This document shows, one piece after another, positions 33,476 through 41,682 of a stretch of DNA of 64,000 nt. A program made the translations under genes and the position numbers. The notes under the pieces were generated by a model. That model did not search any database. It was given only the letters and a program-made list of their open reading frames with translations, and had not been told where the DNA came from. Origin of the DNA: an uncultured Eubacteriales bacterium (lineage in GTDB: Bacteria > Bacillota > Clostridia > Oscillospirales > Acutalibacteraceae); NCBI GenBank assembly GCA_934552855.1, contig CAKTEU010000008.1:7128-71127 (forward strand), written 5' to 3'. Position 1 is the stretch's first letter, and each line of letters opens with the position of its first letter.

Positions 33476-34222
33476 TTACTTGTCCAAATGATATCTGCGT
33501 TTTCCTTGGCTCTTTTTTCCGTACTCAATCGCTTCGGTCGGGCAGTAACAAATACACGCCATGCAGTGAGTGCAGTTGTTTCCCCAAACGGGGCGGTCGT
33601 TTTCGATGTGGATATTATTGAGCGGACAGAGTTTTTCGCATTTTTGGCAGCCTATACATTTTTCGTCTGCTTTGAACGCATTCGCCTTGACGCACATAGA
33701 ATAAAACAAAGGATTAATAGGACCGCTCATGAATTTGTCATAAAGATTGCTCCTCGGTTTTGAAAATCTTTTGCCCTCGGCAATTATGCGTGCGGCTTTT
33801 TGAATTTTAGGTTCGGCCTTTTTGATAATCTCGTCCGACTCTTTTTCATCGGGAACAGAAAACATTGCAATGTAATTTTCCGGCATAACGACCGGAAAAA
33901 CGCCCATATAATCGAAACTTTTTTCATTGCAGAGCGAAAGAAGATATTTTTCGGCGTTTCCGATTTCTCCGCCGCAGGTCATGACAAACCAAGCTTTTTT
34001 TGCACCTTCAAAAGCAGTGCTTTTAATGTAGTCTTCAACAATGTGCGGAATCCGCCACGCATAGGTAGGAACAACAAAAACAAAGCGGTTTTTATCGGTA
34101 ATGGGGGAGTGGTCGTTTGATTTGATTTTTTTGCCGAGATCTATAAGTTCGTCGCCGAGCGACTGCGCAATTTTTCTTGCGGCAAAGCGGCTGTTGCCTG
34201 TACCGGTAAAATATAAAACCAT
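33476..34222 (-). CDS. EFR1-type flavodoxin-ferredoxin fusion protein
   Basis: 248 residues. An N-terminal flavodoxin-like domain starts VLYFTGTGNSRFAARKIA (FMN-phosphate loop), and the C-terminus carries two 4Fe-4S motifs, CIGCQKCEKLCP and CTHCMACICYCP. EFR1 proteins are cytoplasmic electron carriers of anaerobes with undefined partners. Between dut (15 bp) and the RCC1-like gene (21 bp). Confidence 0.9.
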   Translation of the reverse strand: MVLYFTGTGNSRFAARKIAQSLGDELIDLGKKIKSNDHSPITDKNRFVFVVPTYAWRIPHIVEDYIKSTAFEGAKKAWFVMTCGGEIGNAEKYLLSLCNEKSFDYMGVFPVVMPENYIAMFSVPDEKESDEIIKKAEPKIQKAARIIAEGKRFSKPRSNLYDKFMSGPINPLFYSMCVKANAFKADEKCIGCQKCEKLCPLNNIHIENDRPVWGNNCTHCMACICYCPTEAIEYGKKSQGKRRYHLDK

Positions 34223-34237
34223 GTTTTCACCTCAAAA

Positions 34238-34678
34238 TTATTTTCCCGTTGAACCAAAGCCGCCCGAACCTCTTTCGGTGTCGGAAAGCTCGTCACAGGG
34301 GATAAAGTTTGCCGTAACATACGGCATAATAAGAAGCTGAGCAATTCTTTCGCCGTGTTCAACTGTTCTTGTTTCGCTTCCGTGGTTATGAATTGCAACC
34401 ATAATTTCGCCTCGGTAATCGCTGTCAATTACGCCGACTTTGTTTGCCGGTGCAAGGTCTTTTTTGCAGGCAAGGCCGCTTCTTGCAAAAACAAGGCCGG
34501 CATAGCCTTCCGGAAGTTCGGCACAAAGACCGGTGTGAATAAAAACGGTTTTTCCGGGTTCAATTTCGCACGGACTTTCAAGGCAGGCGTAAAGGTCTGC
34601 CCCGGCGGCAAAGGAAGAGCCGTAGGTCGGATTGATTGCGTTTTTTGAAAGCTTTTTAATTTTTACGTCAAAAATCAT
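34238..34678 (-). CDS. dut: dUTP diphosphatase
   Basis: 146 residues, trimeric dUTPase with all five motifs: AGADLYA, ARSGLACK, GVIDSDYRGEI, GERIAQLLI and the C-terminal RGSGGFGSTG arm. It turns dUTP into dUMP, keeping uracil out of DNA. First gene of a three-gene minus-strand operon; GGAGAT site. Confidence 0.96.
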   Translation of the reverse strand: MIFDVKIKKLSKNAINPTYGSSFAAGADLYACLESPCEIEPGKTVFIHTGLCAELPEGYAGLVFARSGLACKKDLAPANKVGVIDSDYRGEIMVAIHNHGSETRTVEHGERIAQLLIMPYVTANFIPCDELSDTERGSGGFGSTGK

Positions 34679-34706
34679 AGTGTATCTCCTTTAATTCGTC
34701 GGTAAT

Positions 34707-34735
34707 AAATTAACATATTCGGATTGCAAAGTCAA
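34707..34735 (-). promoter_or_regulatory. Promoter of the dut operon
   Basis: Minus strand TTGACT (34735-34730), 17 bp, TAATTT (34712-34707) with an extended TG. Confidence 0.55.
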
Positions 34736-34807
34736 GATTAAAACTGACCGGGGAATGATAAAACGTGGTTTTGCATATTATAATACAGATTTTTCGGAGG
34801 TCGTCAT

Positions 34808-35284
34808 ATGTGGAACAAAATTAAAAACTATGTTTACTCAATAATCGCAACGCTTGCGGTCGGCGGACTTTCCGCACTTTTGACCGCCGGAAGCCGCAAC
34901 GTTTACTCGGCGGCTCAAAAACCGCCGCTTTCGCCGCCGGCATGGGTTTTTCCTGTTGTTTGGACAATTCTTTATGTCCTTATGGCGGTGAGTTTTGCAA
35001 TTGTTTACACAAAAAGAAAAAACGAGCCGATGATGAGAAGAAACGCTCTTAACGTTTATGCGCTCAATCTTTTTTTCAACTTTTTTTGGAGCATAATTTT
35101 CTTTGATTTTAACGCTTATTTGCTTGCGTTTGTTTGGCTGCTGCTTTTGTGGTTTGTGATTTTTGTGATGTTTCTCAATTACTATCGGACAAACAAAACG
35201 GCGGGGCTTCTTCTTTTGCCATATCTTGTTTGGGTAACGTTTGCGGGATATTTGAACTTTGGTGTTTGGACGCTCAACAGATGA
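34808..35284 (+). CDS. tspO: TspO/MBR family tryptophan-rich sensory protein
   Basis: 158 residues, five membrane helices, with the family motifs QKPPLSPPAWVFPVVWTILY and NLFFNFFWSIIFF. Bacterial TspO binds tetrapyrroles and related ligands; its role in anaerobes is unclear. TATAAT at 34779-34784 and a CGGAGG site precede it. Single gene. Confidence 0.93.
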   Translation: MWNKIKNYVYSIIATLAVGGLSALLTAGSRNVYSAAQKPPLSPPAWVFPVVWTILYVLMAVSFAIVYTKRKNEPMMRRNALNVYALNLFFNFFWSIIFFDFNAYLLAFVWLLLLWFVIFVMFLNYYRTNKTAGLLLLPYLVWVTFAGYLNFGVWTLNR

Positions 35285-35293
35285 GAATTATAT

Positions 35294-35330
35294 AAAAAAG
35301 GGGCTGCCGCAAAACGAATTGCGGCAGCCC
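35294..35330 (-). terminator. Terminator of the L21-Prp-L27 operon
   Basis: Eleven-bp stem (35330-35320 with 35311-35301), 8-nt loop, six T on the minus strand. Confidence 0.85.
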
Positions 35331-35344
35331 TGAACTGCTTTTAA

Positions 35345-35629
35345 TTACTGCTCAACAGCATAAACGCTGACTTTTTTGCGGCTCTTGCCAAAACGCTCAA
35401 ACTTAACTTTTCCGTCAACAAGAGCGAAGAGGGTATCGTCCGAACCCTTTCCAACGCCGTTACCCGGATGAATGTGAGTTCCGCGCTGTCTTACAAGGAC
35501 GTTGCCTGCAAGAACGAACTGTCCGTCAGCACGCTTAACGCCGAGTCTTTTTGATTCGGAGTCACGTCCGTTACGGGTTGAACCCATACCTTTTTTATGA
35601 GCGAACAACTGAATGTTGATTTTAAGCAT
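35345..35629 (-). CDS. rpmA: 50S ribosomal protein L27 (with cleavable N-terminal extension)
   Basis: 94 residues. The start [10 protein letters not shown] precedes the mature [20 protein letters not shown]; in Firmicutes the protease Prp removes this extension after the F-A position, which is required for a working peptidyl-transferase centre. Prp is the gene just upstream, so both substrate and protease are here. Confidence 0.97.
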   Translation of the reverse strand: MLKINIQLFAHKKGMGSTRNGRDSESKRLGVKRADGQFVLAGNVLVRQRGTHIHPGNGVGKGSDDTLFALVDGKVKFERFGKSRKKVSVYAVEQ

Positions 35630-35647
35630 TGTGTTTGCACCTCCGTG

Positions 35648-35974
35648 TTATTTGTGAATGATTTCGTTTTCTACCTTTAAATATTTCCCGTATTCTTTCG
35701 CAAGCTCGCTGAGATGAAGTTTGAATCCTTCAAAAAGCGGTTCAAGCGTTTTTGCTTTTGAAATCGGAACGGTAAGGCTCATAAAGCCTATTTCGTCCTC
35801 AATTTCCGCCTCGATGTGATAAACATCGGTAACGGTGTTTGCAACCATGTATGCACAGGAAGAAACGCTTGCGCAAACAATGTCTTTTCCCGTTGCACGG
35901 TATCTGCTGTGGCCGCTTATCTCAAAGCCGAAGATTGTTTCATCTTCCGTCGAAAGAAATTTTGCAAGAATCAT
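35648..35974 (-). CDS. prp: Ribosomal-processing cysteine protease Prp
   Basis: 108 residues. Catalytic His22 (SGHSRY) and Cys34 (DIVCASVSSC) are at the same positions as in Staphylococcus aureus Prp. It matures L27, encoded next. Order rplU-prp-rpmA is the standard Firmicutes arrangement. Confidence 0.95.
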   Translation of the reverse strand: MILAKFLSTEDETIFGFEISGHSRYRATGKDIVCASVSSCAYMVANTVTDVYHIEAEIEDEIGFMSLTVPISKAKTLEPLFEGFKLHLSELAKEYGKYLKVENEIIHK

Positions 35975-35976
35975 TT

Positions 35977-36291
35977 TCAGGCGTTGATTGCTGTGATTTG
36001 AAGCTTTGTGTAAGGCTGTCTGTGACCCATCTTGCGCTTTGCGTTTTTCTTTGCCTTATAGGTGAAAACAACGACCTTTTTAGCTTTGCCGTTCTTCATA
36101 ACCTTTGCGCTGACGGTTGCGCCCTCCACGAAAGGTGCGCCGACTTTGATTGAAGCGTCGTCAGCCGAAACTGCAACAACTTCACCGATGGTGATTTCAT
36201 CGTCTGCTTGTGCGTCAAGCTTTTCAACGAAGATCTCGTCTCCGACTGAGACCTTGTACTGCTTTCCGCCGGTCTGGATAATTGCGTACAT
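35977..36291 (-). CDS. rplU: 50S ribosomal protein L21
   Basis: 104 residues starting [18 protein letters not shown] and ending [17 protein letters not shown], full-length bL21. First gene of the operon, two bases before prp. Strong promoter and structured leader upstream; AAAGGAATG-type ribosome site. Confidence 0.98.
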   Translation of the reverse strand: MYAIIQTGGKQYKVSVGDEIFVEKLDAQADDEITIGEVVAVSADDASIKVGAPFVEGATVSAKVMKNGKAKKVVVFTYKAKKNAKRKMGHRQPYTKLQITAINA

Positions 36292-36326
36292 TTTCTTTCA
36301 TTCCTTTATTATGGACTCGCTGCTTC

Positions 36327-36361
36327 GGGCGCAGGGAACTGCTTGTGGCACAGAGCCGCCC
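36327..36361 (-). ncRNA. L21 leader-like structured 5' UTR
   Basis: On the minus strand an outer GGGC/GCCC stem encloses two small hairpins, GGC-TCTGT-GCC and GCAG-TTCC-CTGC, joined by ACAA. Location (between promoter and rplU) fits the L21 leader that mediates autoregulation in Firmicutes; assignment by position and shape, not by a covariance search. Confidence 0.6.
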
Positions 36362-36380
36362 ATTACATGCGGTATCACCG

Positions 36381-36409
36381 ATTATATCAGATAATTTTTC
36401 CTTTGTCAA
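36381..36409 (-). promoter_or_regulatory. Promoter of rplU-prp-rpmA
   Basis: Minus strand TTGACA (36409-36404), 17 bp, TATAAT (36386-36381) with extended TG: full consensus. Confidence 0.9.
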
Positions 36410-36411
36410 CG

Positions 36412-36583
36412 GTTTTGGAGGGTTATTTTTAAGTGCGGCGAAATTTATTAATAGGTTTTGACAAAATATACTGAAACATTTCCGGGGACGTATAAAACGG
36501 TAGACGGTCGCTCCGCATTTTTGTTTTAACTTTTCACACCAACCATTTACAAAGAGCCATTAACATTTTATAGTAAGCAGAAA
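36412..36583. other. Gene-free stretch between rplU promoter and acquired gene pair
   Basis: No gene seen. At 36489-36510 it contains a string about 20 bases long that resembles one at 38537-38556 on the other side of the 36.6-38.4 kb gene pair (common core CGTA, AA, CGGTAG, CGGT). Confidence 0.35.
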
Positions 36584-36611
36584 AATCCGTCCCCGGAGCC
36601 GAGGACGGATT
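36581..36611 (-). terminator. Terminator of the 36643 lipoprotein gene
   Basis: Nine-bp stem (36611-36603 with 36592-36584), short loop with inner CGG/CCG pairing, T-run on the minus strand. Confidence 0.75.
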
Positions 36612-36642
36612 GATACTCTTGATTTTTCGCAATGATAAAATT

Positions 36643-37149
36643 TTATGCGGGCTCCATGACATTTGTAACAACCCAGCGGTCGTTTTGCTTTTCGATTTCC
36701 CAATAGCAGGGAATATTAGTTGAACCGGCTACATTCTCACCATTTTTGTCGTACCTGTCAATGGAGTACACTATCCACATATAGCCGCTCTTGCCGTTGC
36801 TTTTAATTTTTGCAGTGATTAGATCCAATTTTAAATCAACCGAAATGTAATTGAGGCTGTCCGTGTATCTGTAATATCGTGACAACGCACCGACATCCTT
36901 ATCGGCGTTTTCCTTTGTACCGACATAGGAGAAAACGCGCCGCGCTGTTTCGAGTACGTCCTCGACCTGTGCTTTTTCGGCGTCACTGCATTGATAGTCG
37001 ATAGTGGAACAAATTCTCGAGCCAAAGTATTTTTTATCTTTATCTGTCAAGTATTTGTTGTAGTTTTCGCCGTGACCGATTGAGCAGGAAACCAAGCCCA
37101 AAACGCTGACAGAAACAAGTAAAATGACTATCGTCTTTTTAAATTTCAT
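36643..37149 (-). CDS. Lipoprotein of unknown function
   Basis: 168 residues with a lipoprotein signal (KTIVILLVSVSVLGLVSC). The mature part is not recognised; it is polar, with a NTF2-like flavour (IVYSIDRYDKNGE and a C-terminal YWEIEKQNDRWVVTNV, as in domains that follow amidase-type proteins), but this is weak. Codon use is mixed, with TTA, ATA and CTC codons rare elsewhere in the window. It lies 54 bp behind the putative amidase and may have been acquired with it. Confidence 0.6.
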   Translation of the reverse strand: MKFKKTIVILLVSVSVLGLVSCSIGHGENYNKYLTDKDKKYFGSRICSTIDYQCSDAEKAQVEDVLETARRVFSYVGTKENADKDVGALSRYYRYTDSLNYISVDLKLDLITAKIKSNGKSGYMWIVYSIDRYDKNGENVAGSTNIPCYWEIEKQNDRWVVTNVMEPA

Positions 37150-37203
37150 ATTAAATTCCCCTTGTAAAACTTAAATTTCTGCCGTTTAAAGCATAGTTGT
37201 CAC

Positions 37204-38346
37204 CTAATAAGTTTGTATTACTCTGCATTTATAGTAGCTGTTATAAAAAGTTTCTATGGGTTCATTGCACCTGCTTCTGCTATGAGCACAATACGTATAT
37301 TTTCCGTTGGTTATTGTTATAATGACAGAGTGGGAGTATCCACCAATGAAGGCTTTTCCTTGTAAAACAAATCCTTTGTTAAGGTACGGTGTCATAGTTG
37401 AATTGGATTTTGTCTCTAATGTTGCATAATGTGGAGACAGATAATTATACAATTCATTCACTCTAACCCATGATGTTGATACGCTGTGTCCCGTGCTGGT
37501 ATTATTTTTAAAATAAAACCACCTCTTTTGAGTTTCGACATATCCGTCTGCCGTTTTGTCACTATTGGTGAAAGTCATATATAGTCCGCCATAAAACAAC
37601 GCCTGTGAAACAAAGTTTGTACAATCGCGATCAGGAAGGTAGAAATACTCTGAAGTATTTCCGGTTTCATTGCTTGAATATCGTCTGGCGTACCACTGAA
37701 CAGAAGAGCCATTAAGAGCAGGCCACGGGGAACTGCTTTGAATTTCTTCCTTTTTTGAGTACTCTCTCAAGATGATAGGGATTTGTGTGTCCTTAAAGTT
37801 TAGGTTAAAATCCTCATTGATAAATTCTTGTAGAGTTTTACCATAATATGAGGAATCAAACGACAATTCATTGTTGCTTATATTTGAGTTTTCGTTGATA
37901 ATAATGTTATCATAATACAAGCACATATACACATACAGTGCTCCGAATTGCGGATCACTTTTTGCTTTGCGAATTATACTATTGGAATCTCCGAGAAAAT
38001 TTGCACTTACCATATCGTAAAAAGCAGATGTACTTATTTTAATGCCGACATAGTGCGTATTCAAACAACGTTGCGCCATAACTTCCAAATCCTGCAGAGA
38101 ATCGGTTGGCTTAAGACCCCACTGTGTTAATTGTTGAACACGTTCAGAAAAATCTGTGCGCGCCTGTTCTTTAAATTGCCTTTGAACTTCTTCAATGAAG
38201 CCATCCAATTTTCCGGCGTTCTTTAATGCGATTACAGATGAATTGTTACATAACGATTCATCTATAGAACTTAATACCTTACTTTCATCTTTCGTTAAAA
38301 CATTGCCGATGGAAAAAACTGGTAAAGGTGGTGTGATTTGAAACAA
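37204..38346 (-). CDS. Putative exported amidase (Amidase_6-type), start codon uncertain
   Basis: 380 residues from TTG 38346. The C-terminal about 180 residues match the putative amidase domain of secreted clostridial/bacillar proteins: WYARRYSS, RDCTNFVSQALFYGG with the probable catalytic Cys, GYSHSVIITITNGKYTYCAHS with the His. The N-terminus is odd: the frame stays open upstream for another 17 codons and encodes RLSITLVLILLFQITPPLPV, a clear signal-peptide core, but contains no ATG, GTG or TTG before a stop at 38398-38400, and there is no ribosome site before TTG 38346. The gene is AT-rich with codon use unlike its neighbours. A lost start codon or a non-standard start are both possible. 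Confidence 0.65.
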   Translation of the reverse strand: MFQITPPLPVFSIGNVLTKDESKVLSSIDESLCNNSSVIALKNAGKLDGFIEEVQRQFKEQARTDFSERVQQLTQWGLKPTDSLQDLEVMAQRCLNTHYVGIKISTSAFYDMVSANFLGDSNSIIRKAKSDPQFGALYVYMCLYYDNIIINENSNISNNELSFDSSYYGKTLQEFINEDFNLNFKDTQIPIILREYSKKEEIQSSSPWPALNGSSVQWYARRYSSNETGNTSEYFYLPDRDCTNFVSQALFYGGLYMTFTNSDKTADGYVETQKRWFYFKNNTSTGHSVSTSWVRVNELYNYLSPHYATLETKSNSTMTPYLNKGFVLQGKAFIGGYSHSVIITITNGKYTYCAHSRSRCNEPIETFYNSYYKCRVIQTY

Positions 38347-38395
38347 AAGAATTAGAACTAAAGTAATTGATAATCGGGCTGTTGTTAACTGTTGA

Positions 38396-38445
38396 GATTA
38401 GCTAATCACATTGATATTATATTTGAAATATTATTGGGTTGTCAA
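38396..38445 (-). promoter_or_regulatory. Promoter with palindrome at the transcription start
   Basis: Minus strand TTGACA (38445-38440), 18 bp, TATAAT (38421-38416), followed at the expected start by the perfect 12-bp palindrome GATTAGCTAATC (38396-38407), a possible operator. Confidence 0.7.
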
Positions 38446-38694
38446 GCAATTTTGAAAAATTGTTACATTTTTATATTGAATGACACATTCCATTTACAGA
38501 AAAATTATATTAAATGACAGAATGTTTTCGGCGTTGCGTAAAGCGGTAGGCGGTTGTTTTCCGAAAGAGGATTTGATAAAATGAATATAATGCTACTTGT
38601 TAATAAAGAGGCAATCACTTACTGCGATACCATTGTTTAAGTTAACTATATGAGTTTTGGTTGTTTTTTTATTTTTTAAAAAACCTTATTCTTA
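38446..38694. other. AT-rich gap with one short open frame
   Basis: No convincing gene. A 19-codon frame (38581-38640, starting MNIMLLVNKE) follows AAGAGG at an 11-bp distance and is probably chance. The T/A-rich stretch at 38661-38684 has some terminator-like character but no GC stem. Confidence 0.4.
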
Positions 38695-38723
38695 TTGCAA
38701 TATCACGCCCGGTTTGCTATAAT
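38695..38723 (+). promoter_or_regulatory. Promoter of the DUF2804 gene
   Basis: TTGCAA (38695-38700), 17 bp, TATAAT (38718-38723) with extended TGC. A second TATAAT at 38731 and a GCGA/TCGC mini-hairpin lie in the leader. Confidence 0.75.
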
Positions 38724-38766
38724 TATATAGTATAATGCGATCAATCGCAAAAGGAGGAAAAACGAA

Positions 38767-39900
38767 ATGGCAACAGAACTCAAACGTACATACCCCTCAT
38801 GGCTCAAGGGAGAAGTCAAGAGCAAGCAAAAAGAGTACACCGAAGAAACCCCTCTCCTTTCCGACGACGGAACGCTCCTCGCTCCGGGCTGGGCAAGGCA
38901 TATGCTTTTTACCTATGACAACAAAAAGGTGAAGCACCCCATGCGCTCAAAGGAATGGGACTTTTATCAAATCAGCAACGGCAAATATATGGTTCAGATA
39001 AGCTTTGCGAACATCTCGTTCGGCGGCTATGTTTCGGCCGTAATCATGGATATCACCGACCCCGAAAAGAGCAAAAAGCTCGCCGGCGGAACAATCGCAA
39101 ACTCAACCGCCCTTTTTGTCGGCGGAAAAAACAAGTATACTCTTCCCCCGAAGGGTGACGTTCCCAACAACGTTAAATATACCGTTACCGGAATCGGTAA
39201 GGCGGAGTTTGAATTTGACACAAGAGAAACCGAAAGAAGCCTTTATTTCAAGGGCAAGTCAAAGGGCAAGGACGTTGTCTGCGACTTCACGATGGATATT
39301 CCCGAAGGACTTGAAAACATCACGACCGTTCTTCCGTTCAAAGGCTTCCCCGACCGCTTTTTCATGACCACAAAACAGAATTGTATGCCGTGCGGCGGTA
39401 CTTTCCGCTTCGGCGACCAAATCTTTGAATTTTCAAAGGAAGATACCTTCGCCTGCCTTGACTGGGGCAGAGTCAACACACCGTATCAGCTTGTCTGGTA
39501 CTGGGGCAACGGTTCAACCTATCTCACCGATGAAAACGGCAAAAAGCACATTTTCGGCTTTGAAATTACATGGGGCATCGGCGACGAAAGCAACGCCACG
39601 GAAACCTGCATTTTCTATGACGGAAAGGCTCATAAATTCGGTGCGGTTGACGTTGAAACCTTCCCGAAGCCGGATAAATATCTTGAACCGTGGCACTTTG
39701 TTTCCGAGGATGGAAGGTTTGATTTCACAATGAAACCGATGTTCGACAACCATAACGACACCAACGTTCTCAATATGCTTCGTATGCATTCGCATCAGGT
39801 TCACGGCCGCTGGAGCGGTACGGCTATTCTTGATGACGGAACAAAAATTGTTGTTGACGATATGTACGCTTTTTGCGAATATGTTGAAAACAAGTGGTAA
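38767..39900 (+). CDS. DUF2804 domain protein
   Basis: 377 residues filling the DUF2804 family length. Characteristic features: early GWARHMLFTYD, the FACLDWGRVNTPYQLVWYWGNG block, and a C-terminal HGRWSGTAILDDGTKI. DUF2804 proteins are distant lipocalin/tocopherol-cyclase-like (AttH-type) beta proteins without known activity. No signal peptide. AAAGGAGG site. Codon use is strongly biased to C/G-ending codons, which hints at high expression. Confidence 0.85.
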   Translation: MATELKRTYPSWLKGEVKSKQKEYTEETPLLSDDGTLLAPGWARHMLFTYDNKKVKHPMRSKEWDFYQISNGKYMVQISFANISFGGYVSAVIMDITDPEKSKKLAGGTIANSTALFVGGKNKYTLPPKGDVPNNVKYTVTGIGKAEFEFDTRETERSLYFKGKSKGKDVVCDFTMDIPEGLENITTVLPFKGFPDRFFMTTKQNCMPCGGTFRFGDQIFEFSKEDTFACLDWGRVNTPYQLVWYWGNGSTYLTDENGKKHIFGFEITWGIGDESNATETCIFYDGKAHKFGAVDVETFPKPDKYLEPWHFVSEDGRFDFTMKPMFDNHNDTNVLNMLRMHSHQVHGRWSGTAILDDGTKIVVDDMYAFCEYVENKW

Positions 39901-39959
39901 TTTCGTCAAAACGCACAATTTTGACTTTATAAACTTGTGAAATTCAACAATATTAAATC

Positions 39960-39988
39960 TTGAAACAGTCATTCAAAAATGATAAAAT
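39960..39988 (+). promoter_or_regulatory. Promoter of the 76-residue protein gene
   Basis: TTGAAA (39960-39965), 17 bp, TAAAAT (39983-39988) with extended TGA. Confidence 0.7.
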
Positions 39989-40045
39989 AAGGGCATGATC
40001 AGATGTAATATTCTGAATAATTTTTATGAAAGGAATGTCTGCTTT

Positions 40046-40276
40046 ATGAAAAAGATAATCTGCAAAAGAGAATATGACACCGAAGCTTCTTCGCTTGTAA
40101 AGAAGTATACCGAAGGTGAGCTTGGCGACGCAGCCGGCTTTGAAGAAAGCCTTTATCAGACCGAAAAGGGTCTTTACTTCCTTTATGTCAACGGCGGAAG
40201 CGAATCGCCTTATACAAAAGAGGACATCAAGTCCCTTTCAAAGGTGAAGGCAGAACAGTGGCTTGAAAAGCACTGA
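40046..40276 (+). CDS. Small conserved-looking protein, unknown function
   Basis: 76 residues from the ATG at 40046 (GAAAGGA site 11 bp upstream). The sequence MKKIICKREYDTEASSLVKK, then FEESLYQTEKGLYFLYVNGG and SPYTKEDIKSLSKVKAEQWL, looks like a compact soluble alpha/beta protein that I associate with uncharacterised clostridial homologues, but no function is known. It has its own promoter and a terminator, so it is a real monocistronic gene. Confidence 0.75.
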   Translation: MKKIICKREYDTEASSLVKKYTEGELGDAAGFEESLYQTEKGLYFLYVNGGSESPYTKEDIKSLSKVKAEQWLEKH

Positions 40277-40392
40277 TTAAATAACCGGTGGATTGACCGG
40301 GGGAGTGCAAGTATTGACGACATATTTTCCGCAGTATTACACAACCCATCTTGGATATACGCCGGTTAATCGGCAGTTACAAAATGAATATG

Positions 40393-40438
40393 AAAAGGTT
40401 GCCGCAATCAGGATTTTGTCCGTTGCGGCAACCTTTTT
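40393..40438. terminator. Bidirectional terminator between small gene and potD
   Basis: Fifteen-bp perfect stem (40393-40407 with 40423-40437), 15-nt loop, A and T runs on both sides. The 116 bases before it show no gene. Confidence 0.9.
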
Positions 40439-40458
40439 GTTTGAGTAACAATTAACCT

Positions 40459-41682
40459 TTATTTTGTCGGAAAATCATACCAATATTCACGCTTTTTCTT
40501 TCTTACGGCCGAGTAGGCAACATATCCGATAAAACATGCGCCAACAACGGAAAAGCCGATATAAATGTGAGTATTGTTGCTTCCGGCAACCTTGATTTCG
40601 TTCCAGAGGTTAGAAAAGCGTTCAAGCGTTTCCTGCGGAAGGTTGTGGAAGTATTCAACGTTCGGCATGTGTTCTTCGTCGGGATAAAGCAGCTCGTTTT
40701 CGGCGTAATCCGCATAATCGGGATTGTTCACAACTCCGGTGTTCGGGCTTGCATAACCGATATACCATGCGTTGCAGACACCGATTTCCGGGTCAAGCAT
40801 AAAATTGATATATTTCATTGCGGCAGAAACATTTTGAGCACACTTTGGAATACACATTGCGTCAACAAAAATGTTAACGCCCTCTTTGGGATATACAAAC
40901 GCAAGGTCGGGATTAACGTCGTGCATTGTTATGAAGTCGCCGACGTAATAGGGTACCATTGCGGCTTCGCCGCTTTCCATTTTGTTATACACTTCGTCCA
41001 TTACATAGCCTTGAAGGAGAGGCTTTTGGGCAATGAGCATCTGTGCAATGTCGGAAAGCTCTTTTTCATCGGATGAATTGAACGAATAACCGAGAATTTT
41101 TTGCGGAATTGCGAATGCGTCGCGGGGATTGTCTATCATAAGAATTTTTCCGGCGTACTTTTCGTCCCACATAATTTTCCAGCTGTCGGGCGTTTCGTCA
41201 ACCATTTTTGTGTTATAGATGAGTCCGACCATGCCGACATTATATGGAACGCTGTATTCGTCGTTTTCGTCGTAATACATTCCTCTGTACTTTCCGTCAA
41301 TGTAATGATAGTTCGGAAGACTCTTTACGTCAAATTTTTGAAGAAGGTTTTCGCTTATCATGCGCTCAATCATATAATCCGACGGAATGACAATGTCATA
41401 ACCTGCACCGCCGTTTTTGATTTTTGCATACATATCTTCGTTGCTCTCATAGGTGACGTAATTGACCTTGATTCCGGTCAGCTTTTCAAACTCTTTGTTT
41501 ACGTCAAGCATACCGTCCTCATATGTGTCGCTGATATATTCGCCCCAGTTGAAAACATTGAGTACTTCGCCCTTTTTTGCTCCGGCATAGTAATCTTCAT
41601 GCTCATATGCAAAAGCTGAAAGCGAAAGCATGCACACCAAAAGAGCAAAGGAAAGCGCAAAAAGAATTTTTTTCTTCATCAT
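40459..41682 (-). CDS. potD: Spermidine/putrescine-binding protein with C-terminal membrane anchor
   Basis: 407 residues. Signal peptide without lipobox (LLVCMLSLSAFA), then a PotD-type periplasmic-binding fold: LNVFNWGEYI, YESNEDMYAKI, DIVIPSDYMIERM, VPYNVGMVGLIYNT, DAMCIPK and NAWYIGYASPN. At about 375-395 an extra membrane helix (IYIGFSVVGACFIGYVAYSA) followed by RKKKREYW anchors it by its C-terminus; most Gram-positive PotD proteins are lipoproteins. Start overlaps the potC stop. Confidence 0.92.
   Translation of the reverse strand: MMKKKILFALSFALLVCMLSLSAFAYEHEDYYAGAKKGEVLNVFNWGEYISDTYEDGMLDVNKEFEKLTGIKVNYVTYESNEDMYAKIKNGGAGYDIVIPSDYMIERMISENLLQKFDVKSLPNYHYIDGKYRGMYYDENDEYSVPYNVGMVGLIYNTKMVDETPDSWKIMWDEKYAGKILMIDNPRDAFAIPQKILGYSFNSSDEKELSDIAQMLIAQKPLLQGYVMDEVYNKMESGEAAMVPYYVGDFITMHDVNPDLAFVYPKEGVNIFVDAMCIPKCAQNVSAAMKYINFMLDPEIGVCNAWYIGYASPNTGVVNNPDYADYAENELLYPDEEHMPNVEYFHNLPQETLERFSNLWNEIKVAGSNNTHIYIGFSVVGACFIGYVAYSAVRKKKREYWYDFPTK

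Noticed and set aside
38534..38557. String resembling a conserved 16S rRNA segment (GTAAAG, GTAGGCGG)
   Set aside because: Only about 20 bases match and neither flank continues as rRNA; treated as chance or as part of a degenerate repeat.
38581..38640. 19-codon open frame in the gap before the DUF2804 gene
   Set aside because: Weak ribosome site at a poor distance and no promoter of its own; no evidence that it is translated.
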